64,000 bases of DNA from Alkalicoccobacillus gibsonii (GTDB lineage Bacteria > Bacillota > Bacilli > Bacillales > Bacillaceae_D): contig NZ_JAEUZA010000004.1 in assembly GCF_016798245.1 (NCBI RefSeq), positions 124,001 through 188,000 on the forward strand. The letters are read 5' to 3'. The notes beneath the pieces were generated by a model that did no database searches, was not told the DNA's origin, and saw only the letters and a list, made by a program, of their open reading frames with translations. Made by a program: the position numbers and the translations under genes. Shown piece after piece: positions 45,760 to 54,261 of the stretch; within the stretch, counting starts at the first letter, position 1, and every line of letters starts with the position of its first letter.

Positions 45760-46275
45760 ATTAGTAAAGACATGTTGGTCAATGAAGGGATTCGTGCCCG
45801 TGAAGTAAGGCTTATTGGTGCAAATGGCGATCAAATTGGTGTGAAATCGAAGTTTGAAGCGCTAGAAATGGCCCAAAACGTCAATCTTGACCTTGTGTGC
45901 GTCGCACCAAATGCAAAACCGCCTGTTTGCCGCATAATGGATTATGGAAAATACCGCTATGAGCAGCAGAAGAAAGACAAAGAAGCACGCAAAAACCAAA
46001 AAATCATTAACACTAAAGAAGTCCGTCTGAGCCCAACGATTGAGGATCATGACTTCAATACGAAACTACGTAATGCACGTAAGTTTCTAGAGAAGGGCGA
46101 CAAGGTTAAGGCAGCTATTAGGTTCCGTGGACGTGCAATTACTCACTCTCAAATTGGTCGTGTTGTTCTTGAACGCTTGGCTAAAGAGTGTGAAGACATT
46201 GCCACTGTTGAAGCGAAACCAAAAATGGAAGGCCGTAGCATGTTCCTTGTGCTTGCTCCGAATGCGGAGAAATAA
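45760..46275 (+). CDS. infC: Translation initiation factor IF-3 (ATT start)
   Basis: About 171 residues. The frame starts at ATT 45760 (or the adjacent ATT 45757), eight bases after GGAGGT at 45746-45751, and gives [19 protein letters not shown], matching the known IF-3 N-terminus, which in B. subtilis is also initiated at ATT. The internal ATG 45772 has no ribosome site. N-domain to about residue 75, a lysine-rich linker ([15 protein letters not shown]), then the C-domain with [11 protein letters not shown] and [15 protein letters not shown]. The rare start lets IF-3 restrict its own synthesis. Confidence 0.96.
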   Translation: MSKDMLVNEGIRAREVRLIGANGDQIGVKSKFEALEMAQNVNLDLVCVAPNAKPPVCRIMDYGKYRYEQQKKDKEARKNQKIINTKEVRLSPTIEDHDFNTKLRNARKFLEKGDKVKAAIRFRGRAITHSQIGRVVLERLAKECEDIATVEAKPKMEGRSMFLVLAPNAEK

Positions 46276-46313
46276 AAGCCTGTCTTGAACCACATTAAAG
46301 GAGGATTAGATTC

Positions 46314-46514
46314 ATGCCAAAAATGAAAACACACCGAGGCGCTGCTAAGCGTTTCAAACGTACTGGAAGCGGCAAGCTAAAACGTTCACACGGTTTTACT
46401 AGCCACATGTTCCGTAACAAGTCTCAAAAGCAAAAACGTAAGCTACGTAAGTCAGCTATGGTTCATTCTGGAGACTTCAAACGCATTCGTCAAATGTTAA
46501 CGTACAAAAAATAA
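46314..46514 (+). CDS. rpmI: 50S ribosomal protein L35 (bL35)
   Basis: 66 residues, very basic ([20 protein letters not shown]), full length for L35, with the [20 protein letters not shown] block. AAAGGAGG precedes the ATG. Second gene of the infC operon. Confidence 0.98.
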   Translation: MPKMKTHRGAAKRFKRTGSGKLKRSHGFTSHMFRNKSQKQKRKLRKSAMVHSGDFKRIRQMLTYKK

Positions 46515-46548
46515 TTGATCTGGTTGGATTATAAAGGAGGGATTAGCG

Positions 46549-46908
46549 ATGCCAAGAGTAAAAGGCGGATATGTCGCTCGTCGTCGTCGTAAGAAAGTTT
46601 TAAAGTTAGCTAAAGGATATTATGGTTCTAAGCATACGTTATTCAAATCAGCACAAGGACAGGTAATGAAAGCATTACTTTATGCTTACCGTGACCGTCG
46701 TCAAAAGAAACGTGATTTCCGTAAGCTTTGGATCACACGTATTAACGCAGCTGCACGCATCAACGGTTTGTCTTACAGCCGTTTAATGCACGGATTAAAG
46801 CTTGCTGAAATCAACGTGAACCGTAAAATGCTTGCTGACCTAGCAGTGAACGATGAAGCTGCTTTCACAGCTCTAGCTGAAAAAGCAAAAACTAGCCTTA
46901 AAGGTTAA
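46549..46908 (+). CDS. rplT: 50S ribosomal protein L20 (bL20)
   Basis: 119 residues. The basic N-terminal extension ([18 protein letters not shown]) and globular C-terminal domain ([20 protein letters not shown]) are intact. L20 is an assembly protein of the large subunit and the likely repressor of its own operon through the leader. AAAGGAGGG precedes the ATG. A terminator follows. Confidence 0.98.
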   Translation: MPRVKGGYVARRRRKKVLKLAKGYYGSKHTLFKSAQGQVMKALLYAYRDRRQKKRDFRKLWITRINAAARINGLSYSRLMHGLKLAEINVNRKMLADLAVNDEAAFTALAEKAKTSLKG

Positions 46909-46914
46909 TGATAA

Positions 46915-46950
46915 GAGAAAAGCGCTGTCTGTTGACTGCGCTTTTTTTCT
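46915..46950 (+). terminator. Terminator of infC-rpmI-rplT
   Basis: AAAGCGC pairs with GCGCTTT, with an inner GTC/GAC helix, and is followed by a T run. Confidence 0.88.
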
Positions 46951-46973
46951 TTTATAGAGGGTGAGGAATCATT

Positions 46974-47258
46974 ATGTACGAACTTGCAGCTATTCTTCTA
47001 ATATATTATTTTATCATGTCAATTGTAGGATATATAAGTATGGCACAAGACAAACAAAGGGCGATTAAACAGATGCGAAGAACACCGGAAAAGACTTTGC
47101 TTGGCATTGCATTACTGGGTGGGGTTTTCGGTTCATTTCTTGGAATGCGAATTCGTAGACACAAAACGAAGCATCTGACATTTTCACTCGGACTCCCCAT
47201 TTTAATGCTTGTTCATCTTGGTCTACTTTTATTCATCCTAGGAGCGATACAAGCATAA
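46974..47258 (+). CDS. ysdA: DUF1294 membrane protein (YsdA-like)
   Basis: 94 residues with hydrophobic segments at about 5-23, 44-58 and 70-91, and a basic loop DKQRAIKQMRRTPEKTLLG that is the DUF1294 hallmark, followed by GGVFGSFLGMRIRRHKTKH. Function unknown. It lies after rplT, as ysdA does in B. subtilis. AGGGTGAGG precedes the ATG. The next membrane gene follows 28 bases later. Confidence 0.9.
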   Translation: MYELAAILLIYYFIMSIVGYISMAQDKQRAIKQMRRTPEKTLLGIALLGGVFGSFLGMRIRRHKTKHLTFSLGLPILMLVHLGLLLFILGAIQA

Positions 47259-47286
47259 GGTATGCAAGAGGGGAGTTTGTTGCAGC

Positions 47287-47838
47287 TTGAAAGAATATGT
47301 AGAACCAATTACTCAATTTATTGAACAGGCAGGATGGATGGGACCTTTATTCTTTATTCTATTTCATTTGATTAGACAGGTATTATTTATTCCTGTTTTA
47401 CTCATTTGTATCGTAGGAGGATTTTTATTTGGCGGTGTATTCGGATCGATCTATTCGTTTATTGGCTTAATGGGATCGTCTCTTAGTTTTTATCTATTAT
47501 TATCTTACGTCCCTTGGCTCCATAGGCGGCTAGCCAGGTTAAAAGAAAAGGTGTTAAAGAAAGATCCTGCTCTTAATGTATGGCAGCTTTCATTATTCCG
47601 GTTGGTTCCTTTTGTTCATTTTCATGTTCTATCCTTTTATGCTATGGAGAAATCAGCAAATGTAACAGAATATATGAAGCAGTCATTTATTATGAACATT
47701 CCAATGGCCATTGTGTACACATCATTTGGTCATTTACTTTATAACTTGAACACAGTAGGATTAGTGATTCTTGCTAGTTGCTTGATCTTATTAATGATAC
47801 TTAGTAGAAATTGGAGCGACCAAGTCGTGACACGATAA
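47287..47838 (+). CDS. VTT-domain (TVP38/DedA-like) membrane protein, YtxB-like
   Basis: 183 residues with four to five membrane helices. The VTT pattern is visible: a helix with VLFIPVLLICIVGGFLFGGV, a re-entrant-like SLSFYLLLSYVPW, and LSLFRLVPFVHFHVLSFYA, where the arginine after the aromatic is typical. VTT proteins are proposed lipid scramblases or transporters. TTG start with GAGGGGAG about 11 bases upstream. It resembles B. subtilis YtxB but lies after ysdA rather than near ytxC, so I leave the symbol empty. Confidence 0.8.
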   Translation: MKEYVEPITQFIEQAGWMGPLFFILFHLIRQVLFIPVLLICIVGGFLFGGVFGSIYSFIGLMGSSLSFYLLLSYVPWLHRRLARLKEKVLKKDPALNVWQLSLFRLVPFVHFHVLSFYAMEKSANVTEYMKQSFIMNIPMAIVYTSFGHLLYNLNTVGLVILASCLILLMILSRNWSDQVVTR

Positions 47839-47874
47839 AAAAGTTAGGATGAAATTTTGTGTTTTATGGATATT

Positions 47875-47996
47875 AGCGAAAGGAGAACCCGAGACTCCTA
47901 TGGAATAGTATGGGGTGAAGACACTGTAGCGGTGCATTTCCGCGGAAGGGGCTGAGGCCGTATCCATGGAAAGCGAGGGATTCTCCTGTAGCGGAT
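47875..47996 (+). repeat. Foldback repeat, subtype 2, copy B
   Basis: About 120 bases in the 330-base gap before the acetate symporter genes. Outer stem GGAGAACCC with GGGATTCTCC; second stem GTATGGGG with CCGTAT; GGAAAGCGAGGGATTCTCC and TGTAGCGGAT are shared with copy A, as is the following TGCTATATTCGTGT. No GAATGATT-type hairpin precedes this copy. The rest of the gap carries the cre-like site and promoter of the next operon. Confidence 0.85.
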
Positions 47997-48057
47997 ATCG
48001 TGCTATATTCGTGTTTTATTATCTTCTTTAGTGGTAATTTCGATCTTAGATTAATTA

Positions 48058-48071
48058 TGAAAGCGCTTTAA
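48058..48071 (+). promoter_or_regulatory. cre-like CcpA site upstream of the acetate symporter operon
   Basis: TGAAAGCGCTTTAA contains the perfect palindrome AAAGCGCTTT and matches the cre consensus except at position 13. It lies just upstream of the -35 region, its centre about 49 bases before the predicted transcription start. Confidence 0.65.
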
Positions 48072-48078
48072 TTTTTAA

Positions 48079-48107
48079 TTGACAGACCCTTCCACCTATT
48101 TTACATT
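48079..48107 (+). promoter_or_regulatory. SigmaA-type promoter of the DUF485-actP operon
   Basis: Perfect TTGACA (48079-48084), 17-base spacer, TACATT (48102-48107), about 60 bases before the first gene. Confidence 0.6.
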
Positions 48108-48166
48108 AATAGTATGTTAGACTTTTTGACTGCAAATATACTGCTAAAGAGAGAAGGGTGATTCAG

Positions 48167-48508
48167 TTGAGTCAGGTTAAATCAAAGTCAGACGCAAATC
48201 CTCCACTTCAGTACAGTCAGGTCGAAGAAAGCACCAAGTTCAAAGAACTGATGCAAGAGAAAAAACGCTTTATCATTCCGCTTACCGTCTTCTTTTTACT
48301 CTTTTACTTTTCACTTCCCATCTTAGCTTCGTACACCACGATTTTAAACAATCCTGCCATCGGTAGTATCACATGGGTCTGGATACTCGCCATTGCCCAG
48401 TTTGTGATGACATGGACTCTTTGTATTCTTTATGTAAAAAAGGCAGCTCGATTTGATCAGAAAGCAGATGAAATCTTGTCGGAGTATAAAGGGGGACATT
48501 CTAAATGA
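48167..48508 (+). CDS. DUF485 membrane protein, partner of ActP
   Basis: 113 residues: a polar N-terminal 40 residues ([14 protein letters not shown] is the family block) and two membrane helices at about 44-65 and 75-98, then a basic tail. DUF485 proteins are commonly encoded just upstream of acetate/solute symporters (yjcH-actP in E. coli), where they may assist the carrier. I chose TTG 48167, with AGAAGGGTG upstream; the GTG at 48158 is inside that site. Its stop overlaps the actP start by four bases (ATGA). Confidence 0.88.
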   Translation: MSQVKSKSDANPPLQYSQVEESTKFKELMQEKKRFIIPLTVFFLLFYFSLPILASYTTILNNPAIGSITWVWILAIAQFVMTWTLCILYVKKAARFDQKADEILSEYKGGHSK

Positions 48509-50043
48509 GCTGGATGGTGATCGCTCTCTTTTTCCTCATTGTAGGAAGTACCCTTGTCATAACTTATTATGCAGCAAAACGAACAAAAACAGCTAGTGAA
48601 TTTTACACGGCAGGTGGGGGACTTACGGGTTGGCAGAACGGGTTAGCCATTGCTGGTGATTATCTTTCGGCAGCCTCGTTTCTAGGAATAGCTGGAGCCA
48701 TAGCTCTGTTTGGATTTGATGGTTTCTTCTATAGTATTGGTTACCTAGTAGCCTATCTGGTCGTTCTTTTTATTGTTGCGGAGCCTCTGCGGAATCTTGG
48801 TAAGTATACACTGGCCGATATGATTCATGCCAGGTTTGACGCCAGAAAAGTTCGTGGTGTAGCTGCCTTTAGTACAATCACAATTGTTATCTTTTATATG
48901 ATTGCACAGCTTGTTGGAGCAGGAGCACTCATTCAATTACTCTTCGGAATTAACTATTCTTGGGCGGTTGCCCTTGTTGGAGTTATGATGACCATCTACG
49001 TTTTATTTGGAGGAATGACAGCAACGAGTTGGGTGCAAATAATTAAAGCCGTCCTCCTGATGGTAGCAACACTAGTGATTTCAGTGATGGTTCTCTTTAA
49101 ATTCAACTTTAATATTTTAGGCATGTTCAATGAAATGAAAACGGTTACAGATAATGGTGCTGATTTTCTAAATCCAGGTTTACAGGGGAGAGCACCACTT
49201 GATTCGATTTCTTTAATGCTTGCGCTTGTGCTCGGAACAGCAGGTTTACCACATATTCTCATGCGATTCTTTACCGTTCGAGATGCAAAAACAGCTCGTA
49301 GTTCTGTTGTAACAGCTACGTGGATTGTTGGTATCTTTTACGTGCTTACTATCTTCTTAGGCTTCGGGGCCGCGGCATTTGTAGGAAGAGATGCTATTGT
49401 TGCAGCGAACAGCGCAGGAAACATGGCAGCTCCTCTTCTGGCAGAAGCATTAGGTGGAGAATTGTTTATGTCCTTTGTAGCAGCCGTCGCCTTTGCGACC
49501 ATACTGGCAGTTGTGGCAGGTCTTGTTCTATCAGGAGCTTCTGCTTTCGCTCATGATATTTTTAATCAAATTATTCGAAAAGGAAAGGCAACGGAAAAGG
49601 AACAAGTAATCGCCGCACGATCTGCTTCTGTAGGGGTTGCTGTCTTTTCAATCATTCTTGCATTGTTTGCACAAAATATGAATGTGGCATTTCTCGTTGC
49701 ATTAGCCTTCTGCGTAGCTGCCAGTGCTAATCTTCCAGTGATTGTTTATACGATTTACTGGAAACGATTCAACACAAGTGGCGCCATTTGGGCGATGGTT
49801 TCAGGACTTCTCACAGCCATCATTTTAGTGTCGATCAGCCCGAACGTGTTTGCTGCTGATGGCTCAGCTATAATTATAGGAACACCAATCTTTCCATTAA
49901 CTAACCCAGCTATTATTTCAGTACCAGCTGGATTCCTTGGAGGCGTTATTGGAACTTTGTTATCAAAACAAAAAGAAGATGCAGGTAAGTACGCTGAAGT
50001 GAAGGTAAAAGCAAATACCGGATATCGGGATTCAGCTTCATAA
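48505..50043 (+). CDS. actP: ActP-like cation/acetate symporter (SSS family)
   Basis: 512 residues with about 13 membrane helices. SSS-family features: [28 protein letters not shown] split over helix 1-2, [36 protein letters not shown] and the long [20 protein letters not shown] helix. The [12 protein letters not shown] signature is characteristic of ActP/YwcA-type acetate carriers using Na+ or H+. ATG 48505 overlaps the DUF485 gene. The cre-like site upstream suggests glucose control. Substrate assigned by family and by the partner gene. Confidence 0.9.
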   Translation: MSWMVIALFFLIVGSTLVITYYAAKRTKTASEFYTAGGGLTGWQNGLAIAGDYLSAASFLGIAGAIALFGFDGFFYSIGYLVAYLVVLFIVAEPLRNLGKYTLADMIHARFDARKVRGVAAFSTITIVIFYMIAQLVGAGALIQLLFGINYSWAVALVGVMMTIYVLFGGMTATSWVQIIKAVLLMVATLVISVMVLFKFNFNILGMFNEMKTVTDNGADFLNPGLQGRAPLDSISLMLALVLGTAGLPHILMRFFTVRDAKTARSSVVTATWIVGIFYVLTIFLGFGAAAFVGRDAIVAANSAGNMAAPLLAEALGGELFMSFVAAVAFATILAVVAGLVLSGASAFAHDIFNQIIRKGKATEKEQVIAARSASVGVAVFSIILALFAQNMNVAFLVALAFCVAASANLPVIVYTIYWKRFNTSGAIWAMVSGLLTAIILVSISPNVFAADGSAIIIGTPIFPLTNPAIISVPAGFLGGVIGTLLSKQKEDAGKYAEVKVKANTGYRDSAS

Positions 50044-50046
50044 ATA

Positions 50047-50081
50047 AAAGGCCATTGATGAATTCATCAATGGTCTTTTTC
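50047..50081. terminator. Bidirectional terminator between actP and ysdB
   Basis: GGCCATTGATG and CATCAATGGTC form a near-perfect stem centred on GAATTC, with A before and T after it. Confidence 0.9.
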
Positions 50082-50082
50082 T

Positions 50083-50478
50083 CTATTCCTTCCTCTGATC
50101 GCGTAGAAATTCTTTTATAGGGGATTTCCACTCAACCGTCGCTTCCGGATAGCGAGTCCGAATATCCTCTTCAATGTATTGAAAGTCTTCTTTCTTTAAA
50201 CCTTGTAGAGCGTTAGATTCCTTTGTCCAAATATAGATCGTAATGATATCAAAGGAGGATTTTGTGGTTCCCATATATTTTTCGCCTTCAAACATGACAC
50301 CTTTGTACGTTAGCGAAAAGTTTTTACGTACATCATTTTGATCATCTAGAAAGAAAAACTGCTGATGTCTATGTGCTTTCTCAAGCTTGCGTAATGGATG
50401 AAAAAAGTATTTTACAATACTGTATACGACAATTAAAATGGCTAGTAAAAACATGAGTCTAAAGATTATAACCATCAT
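50083..50478 (-). CDS. ysdB: YsdB family protein
   Basis: 131 residues: one N-terminal membrane helix (about 4-25, IFRLMFLLAILIVVYSIVKYF), then a soluble domain with FHPLRKLEKAHRHQQFFFLDD, FEGEKYMGTT and a C-terminal DIRTRYPEATVEWKSPIKE, all like B. subtilis YsdB. That protein is linked to the SigmaW pathway, but its biochemistry is unknown. AGGAGG lies ten bases before the ATG on the minus strand. Convergent with actP, divergent from ysdC. Confidence 0.88.
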   Translation of the reverse strand: MMVIIFRLMFLLAILIVVYSIVKYFFHPLRKLEKAHRHQQFFFLDDQNDVRKNFSLTYKGVMFEGEKYMGTTKSSFDIITIYIWTKESNALQGLKKEDFQYIEEDIRTRYPEATVEWKSPIKEFLRDQRKE

Positions 50479-50652
50479 ATGAACTGAGCCTCCTTGGCTT
50501 CATCTAAATTATGAATTTACGTTTGTCCTATGCTATGCTATACGAATGAAAGAGTAAAGGGTTGCATCTTTTTTTGAAAAAAATAAAATAAATTTTATAA
50601 AGAAGAGAAACCTACTTTTACACATGTATAAACAGTCTAAGGAGGCCATCGC

Positions 50653-51735
50653 ATGCAAGAAGATCAACTGCTGAAAATGTTAAAAGATTTGACTGATGCA
50701 AAAGGAATTTCAGGATTTGAGGCAGAAGCACGAAAGGTTATGAATACATATATTGCCCCTTACGCAGATGAAGTGTACACGGACAGACTTGGAAGCTTAG
50801 TTGCTAAGAAAACTGGCTCACAAGAAGGACCAAAAATCATGGTAGCAGGTCACTTAGATGAAATTGGTTTTATGGTCACGTCCATTGATAAAAAAGGATT
50901 TCTTCGGTTTCAAACCGTTGGAGGCTGGTGGGGACAAGTCATGCTGGCTCAACGAGTGACCGTTGTAACGGAGAATGGTGAAGTACCGGGTATTATCGGT
51001 TCAAAACCACCACATATTTTAACACCAGAAGCGAGAAAGAAACCGGTTGAGATCAAGGATATGTTTATTGACATCGGAGCAGAGAGCAAAGAACAAGCCG
51101 AAGAATTTGGTGTACGTCCTGGAGACGCTATTGTACCAGTGTGCGAATTTACTGTGATGAAAAATGAAAAGCTTCTTATGGCTAAAGCATGGGATAATCG
51201 TATTGGCTGTGCTATTGCTATTGATGTATTGAGACTGTTAAAAGATGTGGATCATCCAAATACGGTTTATGGTGTAGGAACTGTTCAAGAAGAGGTTGGA
51301 TTAAGAGGAGCCAAAACATCAGCAGCGCTCATTCAGCCTGATATTGGCTTTGGTGTAGACGTAGGTATTGCTGGGGATACGCCAGGGATTTCCGAAAACG
51401 AAGCCCTTGCAAAAATGGGTAATGGACCTCAAATTGTTTTATATGATGCATCAATGATTGCGCATAAGGGGTTACGTGACTTTGTTGTAAAAACAGCTGA
51501 TGAGCACAACATTCCATATCAATTTGAATCCATGGCTGGAGGCGGAACGGACTCAGGTGCGATTCACCTAACAGCTAATGGTGTTCCTTCCCTATCAATT
51601 ACAGTTGCAACACGTTACATTCATACACATGCAGCCATCTTGCACCGTGATGACTATGAAAATGCTGTAAAGTTGATTGTAGAAGTCATTAAAAAGCTTG
51701 ATAAAGATACAGTGAGTACCATAACGTATTCGTAA
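50653..51735 (+). CDS. ysdC: M42 family aminopeptidase YsdC
   Basis: 360 residues, a di-metal tetrahedral aminopeptidase/glucanase-like family. Ligand motifs: [36 protein letters not shown] (catalytic glutamate) and [11 protein letters not shown]; the late [11 protein letters not shown] and [14 protein letters not shown] complete the site. Likely trims peptides in the cytosol. AAGGAGG precedes the ATG. Its own transcription unit with a terminator shared with sspI. Confidence 0.95.
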   Translation: MQEDQLLKMLKDLTDAKGISGFEAEARKVMNTYIAPYADEVYTDRLGSLVAKKTGSQEGPKIMVAGHLDEIGFMVTSIDKKGFLRFQTVGGWWGQVMLAQRVTVVTENGEVPGIIGSKPPHILTPEARKKPVEIKDMFIDIGAESKEQAEEFGVRPGDAIVPVCEFTVMKNEKLLMAKAWDNRIGCAIAIDVLRLLKDVDHPNTVYGVGTVQEEVGLRGAKTSAALIQPDIGFGVDVGIAGDTPGISENEALAKMGNGPQIVLYDASMIAHKGLRDFVVKTADEHNIPYQFESMAGGGTDSGAIHLTANGVPSLSITVATRYIHTHAAILHRDDYENAVKLIVEVIKKLDKDTVSTITYS

Positions 51736-51740
51736 TACAA

Positions 51741-51780
51741 AAAGAAGATCGTTCCACATTACAGGAACGATCTTCATCTC
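51741..51780. terminator. Bidirectional terminator between ysdC and sspI
   Basis: GAAGATCGTTCC pairs with GGAACGATCTTC (12 bp) around ACATTACA, flanked by A and T-rich ends. Confidence 0.92.
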
Positions 51781-51786
51781 TTTTAC

Positions 51787-51993
51787 TTATTGCAAGCCTT
51801 TACTAATCATATCGCATAGTTCATTCTTCTGTTCTTCATTTGCTTCTTTCCAATATACCTCAAACATAACGCCTAGACCTGGTAGCATTTTCTCTTCACC
51901 ATTTTGAATAGCATCTACAATTGTTGCTTCCACTTCTTGTTCACTGTGACCATGAATGTTGGCCATAATTGCGCCGCGTAGGTTAAAACCCAT
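51787..51993 (-). CDS. sspI: Small acid-soluble spore protein SspI
   Basis: 68 residues matching the SspI family: FNLRGAIMANIHGHSEQEVE, TIVDAIQNGEEKMLPGLGVM and FEVYWKEAN. A minor SASP made in the forespore (SigmaG in B. subtilis). GGAGAG precedes the ATG on the minus strand. Divergent from ysgA. Confidence 0.95.
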   Translation of the reverse strand: MGFNLRGAIMANIHGHSEQEVEATIVDAIQNGEEKMLPGLGVMFEVYWKEANEEQKNELCDMISKGLQ

Positions 51994-52105
51994 ATAAATC
52001 TCTCCTTTTTAAATAAAAATCTGTATACAATGTAGTATGGCTTGTTTAAAGTATAATATGCTGAGGAAAGATGAAGATGGATGAAGTAGTAGAAAGGTGA
52101 ATGAG

Positions 52106-52861
52106 ATGAAACAAATTGAATCGAGTAAAAATGAACAAATCAAACAATGGAAAAAACTACATAAAAAAAGAGGGAGAGAAAAAGCCAATCAATTCCTAAT
52201 TGAAGGCTTTCATTTAGTGGAGGAGGCCGTGCGTGCAGGAATCCAGATGATAGCTGTTATTGTAACGGATGAAGAGGTCATCCCGTCCAGTTGGAATATG
52301 GATGAGAGAAACATCATCCTGACAAATGACAGCGTCTTAAAGGAACTAAGTGAAACGGATTCCCCACAAGGAATAATTGCCGTCTGTAGGATACCTGTTG
52401 AGCAAAAGTTGTCTGCGGAACAAGGACGGTATTTATTAATTGATCGTGTGCAGGACCCTGGTAATATTGGCACATTAATTCGAACAGCCGACGCTGTAGG
52501 AGTTAATGGAGTGATTGTTGAGAAAGGATCTGTCGACTTATATAACTCTAAGGTCTTAAGGTCATCTCAAGGTTCTATTTTCCACGTCCCTGTTATTAAG
52601 GGTGAGCTTACAAATTGGGTTGATGAGTTAAAAACAGCAGGCGTCCCTGTATTTGGGACATCTCTTCAGAATGCTTCGGTTTATACGGCGATTCAACCAT
52701 CGGAGAGCTTTGCGCTAATCTTAGGGAATGAAGGAGAAGGTGTTCAACCGGATCTGCTAGACAAAACTGATCAGAATTTGTACATCCCCATTCACGGAAA
52801 GGCGGAATCCTTAAATGTAGCGATCGCTGCAGGTATTTTGCTTTATCATTTAAGAACGTAA
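52106..52861 (+). CDS. ysgA: TrmH/SpoU family RNA 2'-O-methyltransferase YsgA
   Basis: 251 residues. N-terminal substrate-binding domain (about 1-95; KQIESSKNEQIKQWKKLH, FLIEGFHLVEEAV) and the knotted SPOUT domain (about 100-251) with motif 1 RVQDPGNIGTLIRTADAVG, motif 2 FALILGNEGEGV and motif 3 YIPIHGKAESLNVAIAAGI. rRNA is the likely target; the site is not predictable. I chose ATG 52106 with AAAGGTG upstream; the GTG at 52097 is part of that site. Same position as in B. subtilis, just before pheST. Confidence 0.94.
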   Translation: MKQIESSKNEQIKQWKKLHKKRGREKANQFLIEGFHLVEEAVRAGIQMIAVIVTDEEVIPSSWNMDERNIILTNDSVLKELSETDSPQGIIAVCRIPVEQKLSAEQGRYLLIDRVQDPGNIGTLIRTADAVGVNGVIVEKGSVDLYNSKVLRSSQGSIFHVPVIKGELTNWVDELKTAGVPVFGTSLQNASVYTAIQPSESFALILGNEGEGVQPDLLDKTDQNLYIPIHGKAESLNVAIAAGILLYHLRT

Positions 52862-52924
52862 TGCATTTTCTGAGTTGGTGTTGCGATTAAGGTGTGAATT
52901 CATTATAATGAATAACAGATTCAT

Positions 52925-53183
52925 ACATGAAAAATGCGAAGAAGGAACATAGTAGACCCCTTACCGCCTTTCAGAGAAAGATGTGTATGCTGTGAGCATC
53001 TTAAGGAAATGGAGAGGTTGAATTCACTCTGGAGCAGACATTTGCGCACAATTGTTGCGAGGATGTTTCCGGCTTTAAGCCGTTATCCGTTAGAGCGTTT
53101 AAAATAGATGGCGACATCTGTTTTTTAAAGTAGGGTGGTACCGCGAGTCTTTCGTCCCTTTTTGGGAGAGAGGCTCTTTTTTT
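52925..53183 (+). promoter_or_regulatory. pheS: T-box riboswitch of pheST (phenylalanine)
   Basis: T-box AGGGTGGTACCGCG at 53132-53145; Stem I region starting with GAAGAAGGAAC; specifier TTC at 53023-53025 in GGTTGAATTCACTC; terminator GAGTC ... GGCTC followed by seven T (53145-53183). Uncharged tRNA-Phe would turn on pheST. Confidence 0.93.
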
Positions 53184-53208
53184 ATTTTATAAAGCAGGAG
53201 GAATGAAC

Positions 53209-54243
53209 ATGAAGGAAACATTAGAAGCGCTTCTTCAGGAGGCACTTGGAAAGATTGAAGCAGCAGAAGATGGTCGAGCACTACAAGAGGTTCGTGTTTC
53301 ATATTTAGGGAAAAAAGGACCGATCACAGAAGTCTTACGTGGAATGGGCAAGCTTTCTGCTGAAGAACGGCCAAAAGTGGGACAAATGGCTAACGAAGTA
53401 CGAGATGAAATTAAAACAAAGCTGGATGAAAAGGAACAGGCCCTCGAAGACATTCGGGTTGCAAAGCAATTGGAGGAACAAAAGCTAGATGTGACGATGC
53501 CTGGTCGACCAATTGAAAAGGGTACAAAACACCCGCTTCAGGCTGTTGTTGAAGAAGTAGAGGATATCTTTATTGGTCTTGGTTTCTCTGTTGCAGAAGG
53601 TCCAGAAGTGGAAACAGACTACTACAACTTTGAAGCATTAAACTTGCCAAAGGACCACCCAGCTCGTGATATGCAGGATTCCTTTTATTTCACAGAGGAG
53701 CTATTGCTTCGTACGCAAACCTCACCTGTACAAGCAAGAACGATGGAAGCACATAATGGTGTGGGCCCAGTGAAAGTTATTTGTCCAGGTCGTGTGTTCA
53801 GACGTGACAATGATGATGCGACACACTCCCACCAATTTATGCAAATTGAGGGGCTGTACATCGATCATAACGTACGTATGAGTGACCTAAGAGGTGTTCT
53901 TGACTCATTCGTAAAGCGTTTCTTTGGAGAGAATCGTGAAATTCGACTTCGTCCAAGCTTTTTCCCATTCACAGAACCTTCTGTTGAGGTTGATGTAACG
54001 TGTGCTTTATGTGGAGGAAAAGGATGTCGAGTATGTAAGCAGTCTGGCTGGATAGAAGTACTAGGTGCAGGAATGGTACATCCAAAGGTTTTGGAAATGA
54101 GTGGCTTTGATTCAAATGAGTACAGTGGGTTTGCTTTTGGAATGGGTGTAGAGAGACTTGCTATGCTTAAGTACGGTATTGATGATATTCGTCATTTCTA
54201 TACAAACGACAAACGTTTTCTTGCGCAGTTCAAACGGGTTTAA
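53209..54243 (+). CDS. pheS: Phenylalanyl-tRNA synthetase alpha subunit
   Basis: 344 residues, equal to B. subtilis PheS. N-terminal coiled coil (about 1-85) and the class II core with motif 2 ([20 protein letters not shown]), [13 protein letters not shown] and motif 3 [15 protein letters not shown]. The [17 protein letters not shown] insertion is typical. I chose ATG 53209, seven bases after AGGAGG; ATG 53203 abuts that site. Forms the alpha2-beta2 enzyme with PheT, 18 bases downstream. Confidence 0.97.
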   Translation: MKETLEALLQEALGKIEAAEDGRALQEVRVSYLGKKGPITEVLRGMGKLSAEERPKVGQMANEVRDEIKTKLDEKEQALEDIRVAKQLEEQKLDVTMPGRPIEKGTKHPLQAVVEEVEDIFIGLGFSVAEGPEVETDYYNFEALNLPKDHPARDMQDSFYFTEELLLRTQTSPVQARTMEAHNGVGPVKVICPGRVFRRDNDDATHSHQFMQIEGLYIDHNVRMSDLRGVLDSFVKRFFGENREIRLRPSFFPFTEPSVEVDVTCALCGGKGCRVCKQSGWIEVLGAGMVHPKVLEMSGFDSNEYSGFAFGMGVERLAMLKYGIDDIRHFYTNDKRFLAQFKRV

Positions 54244-54261
54244 GGAAGGGGAGAAAAAAAT

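Noticed and set aside
45617-45808. 63-codon ORF in the infC leader
   Set aside because: It overlaps the leader terminator and the infC start in another frame, and it lacks a ribosome site.
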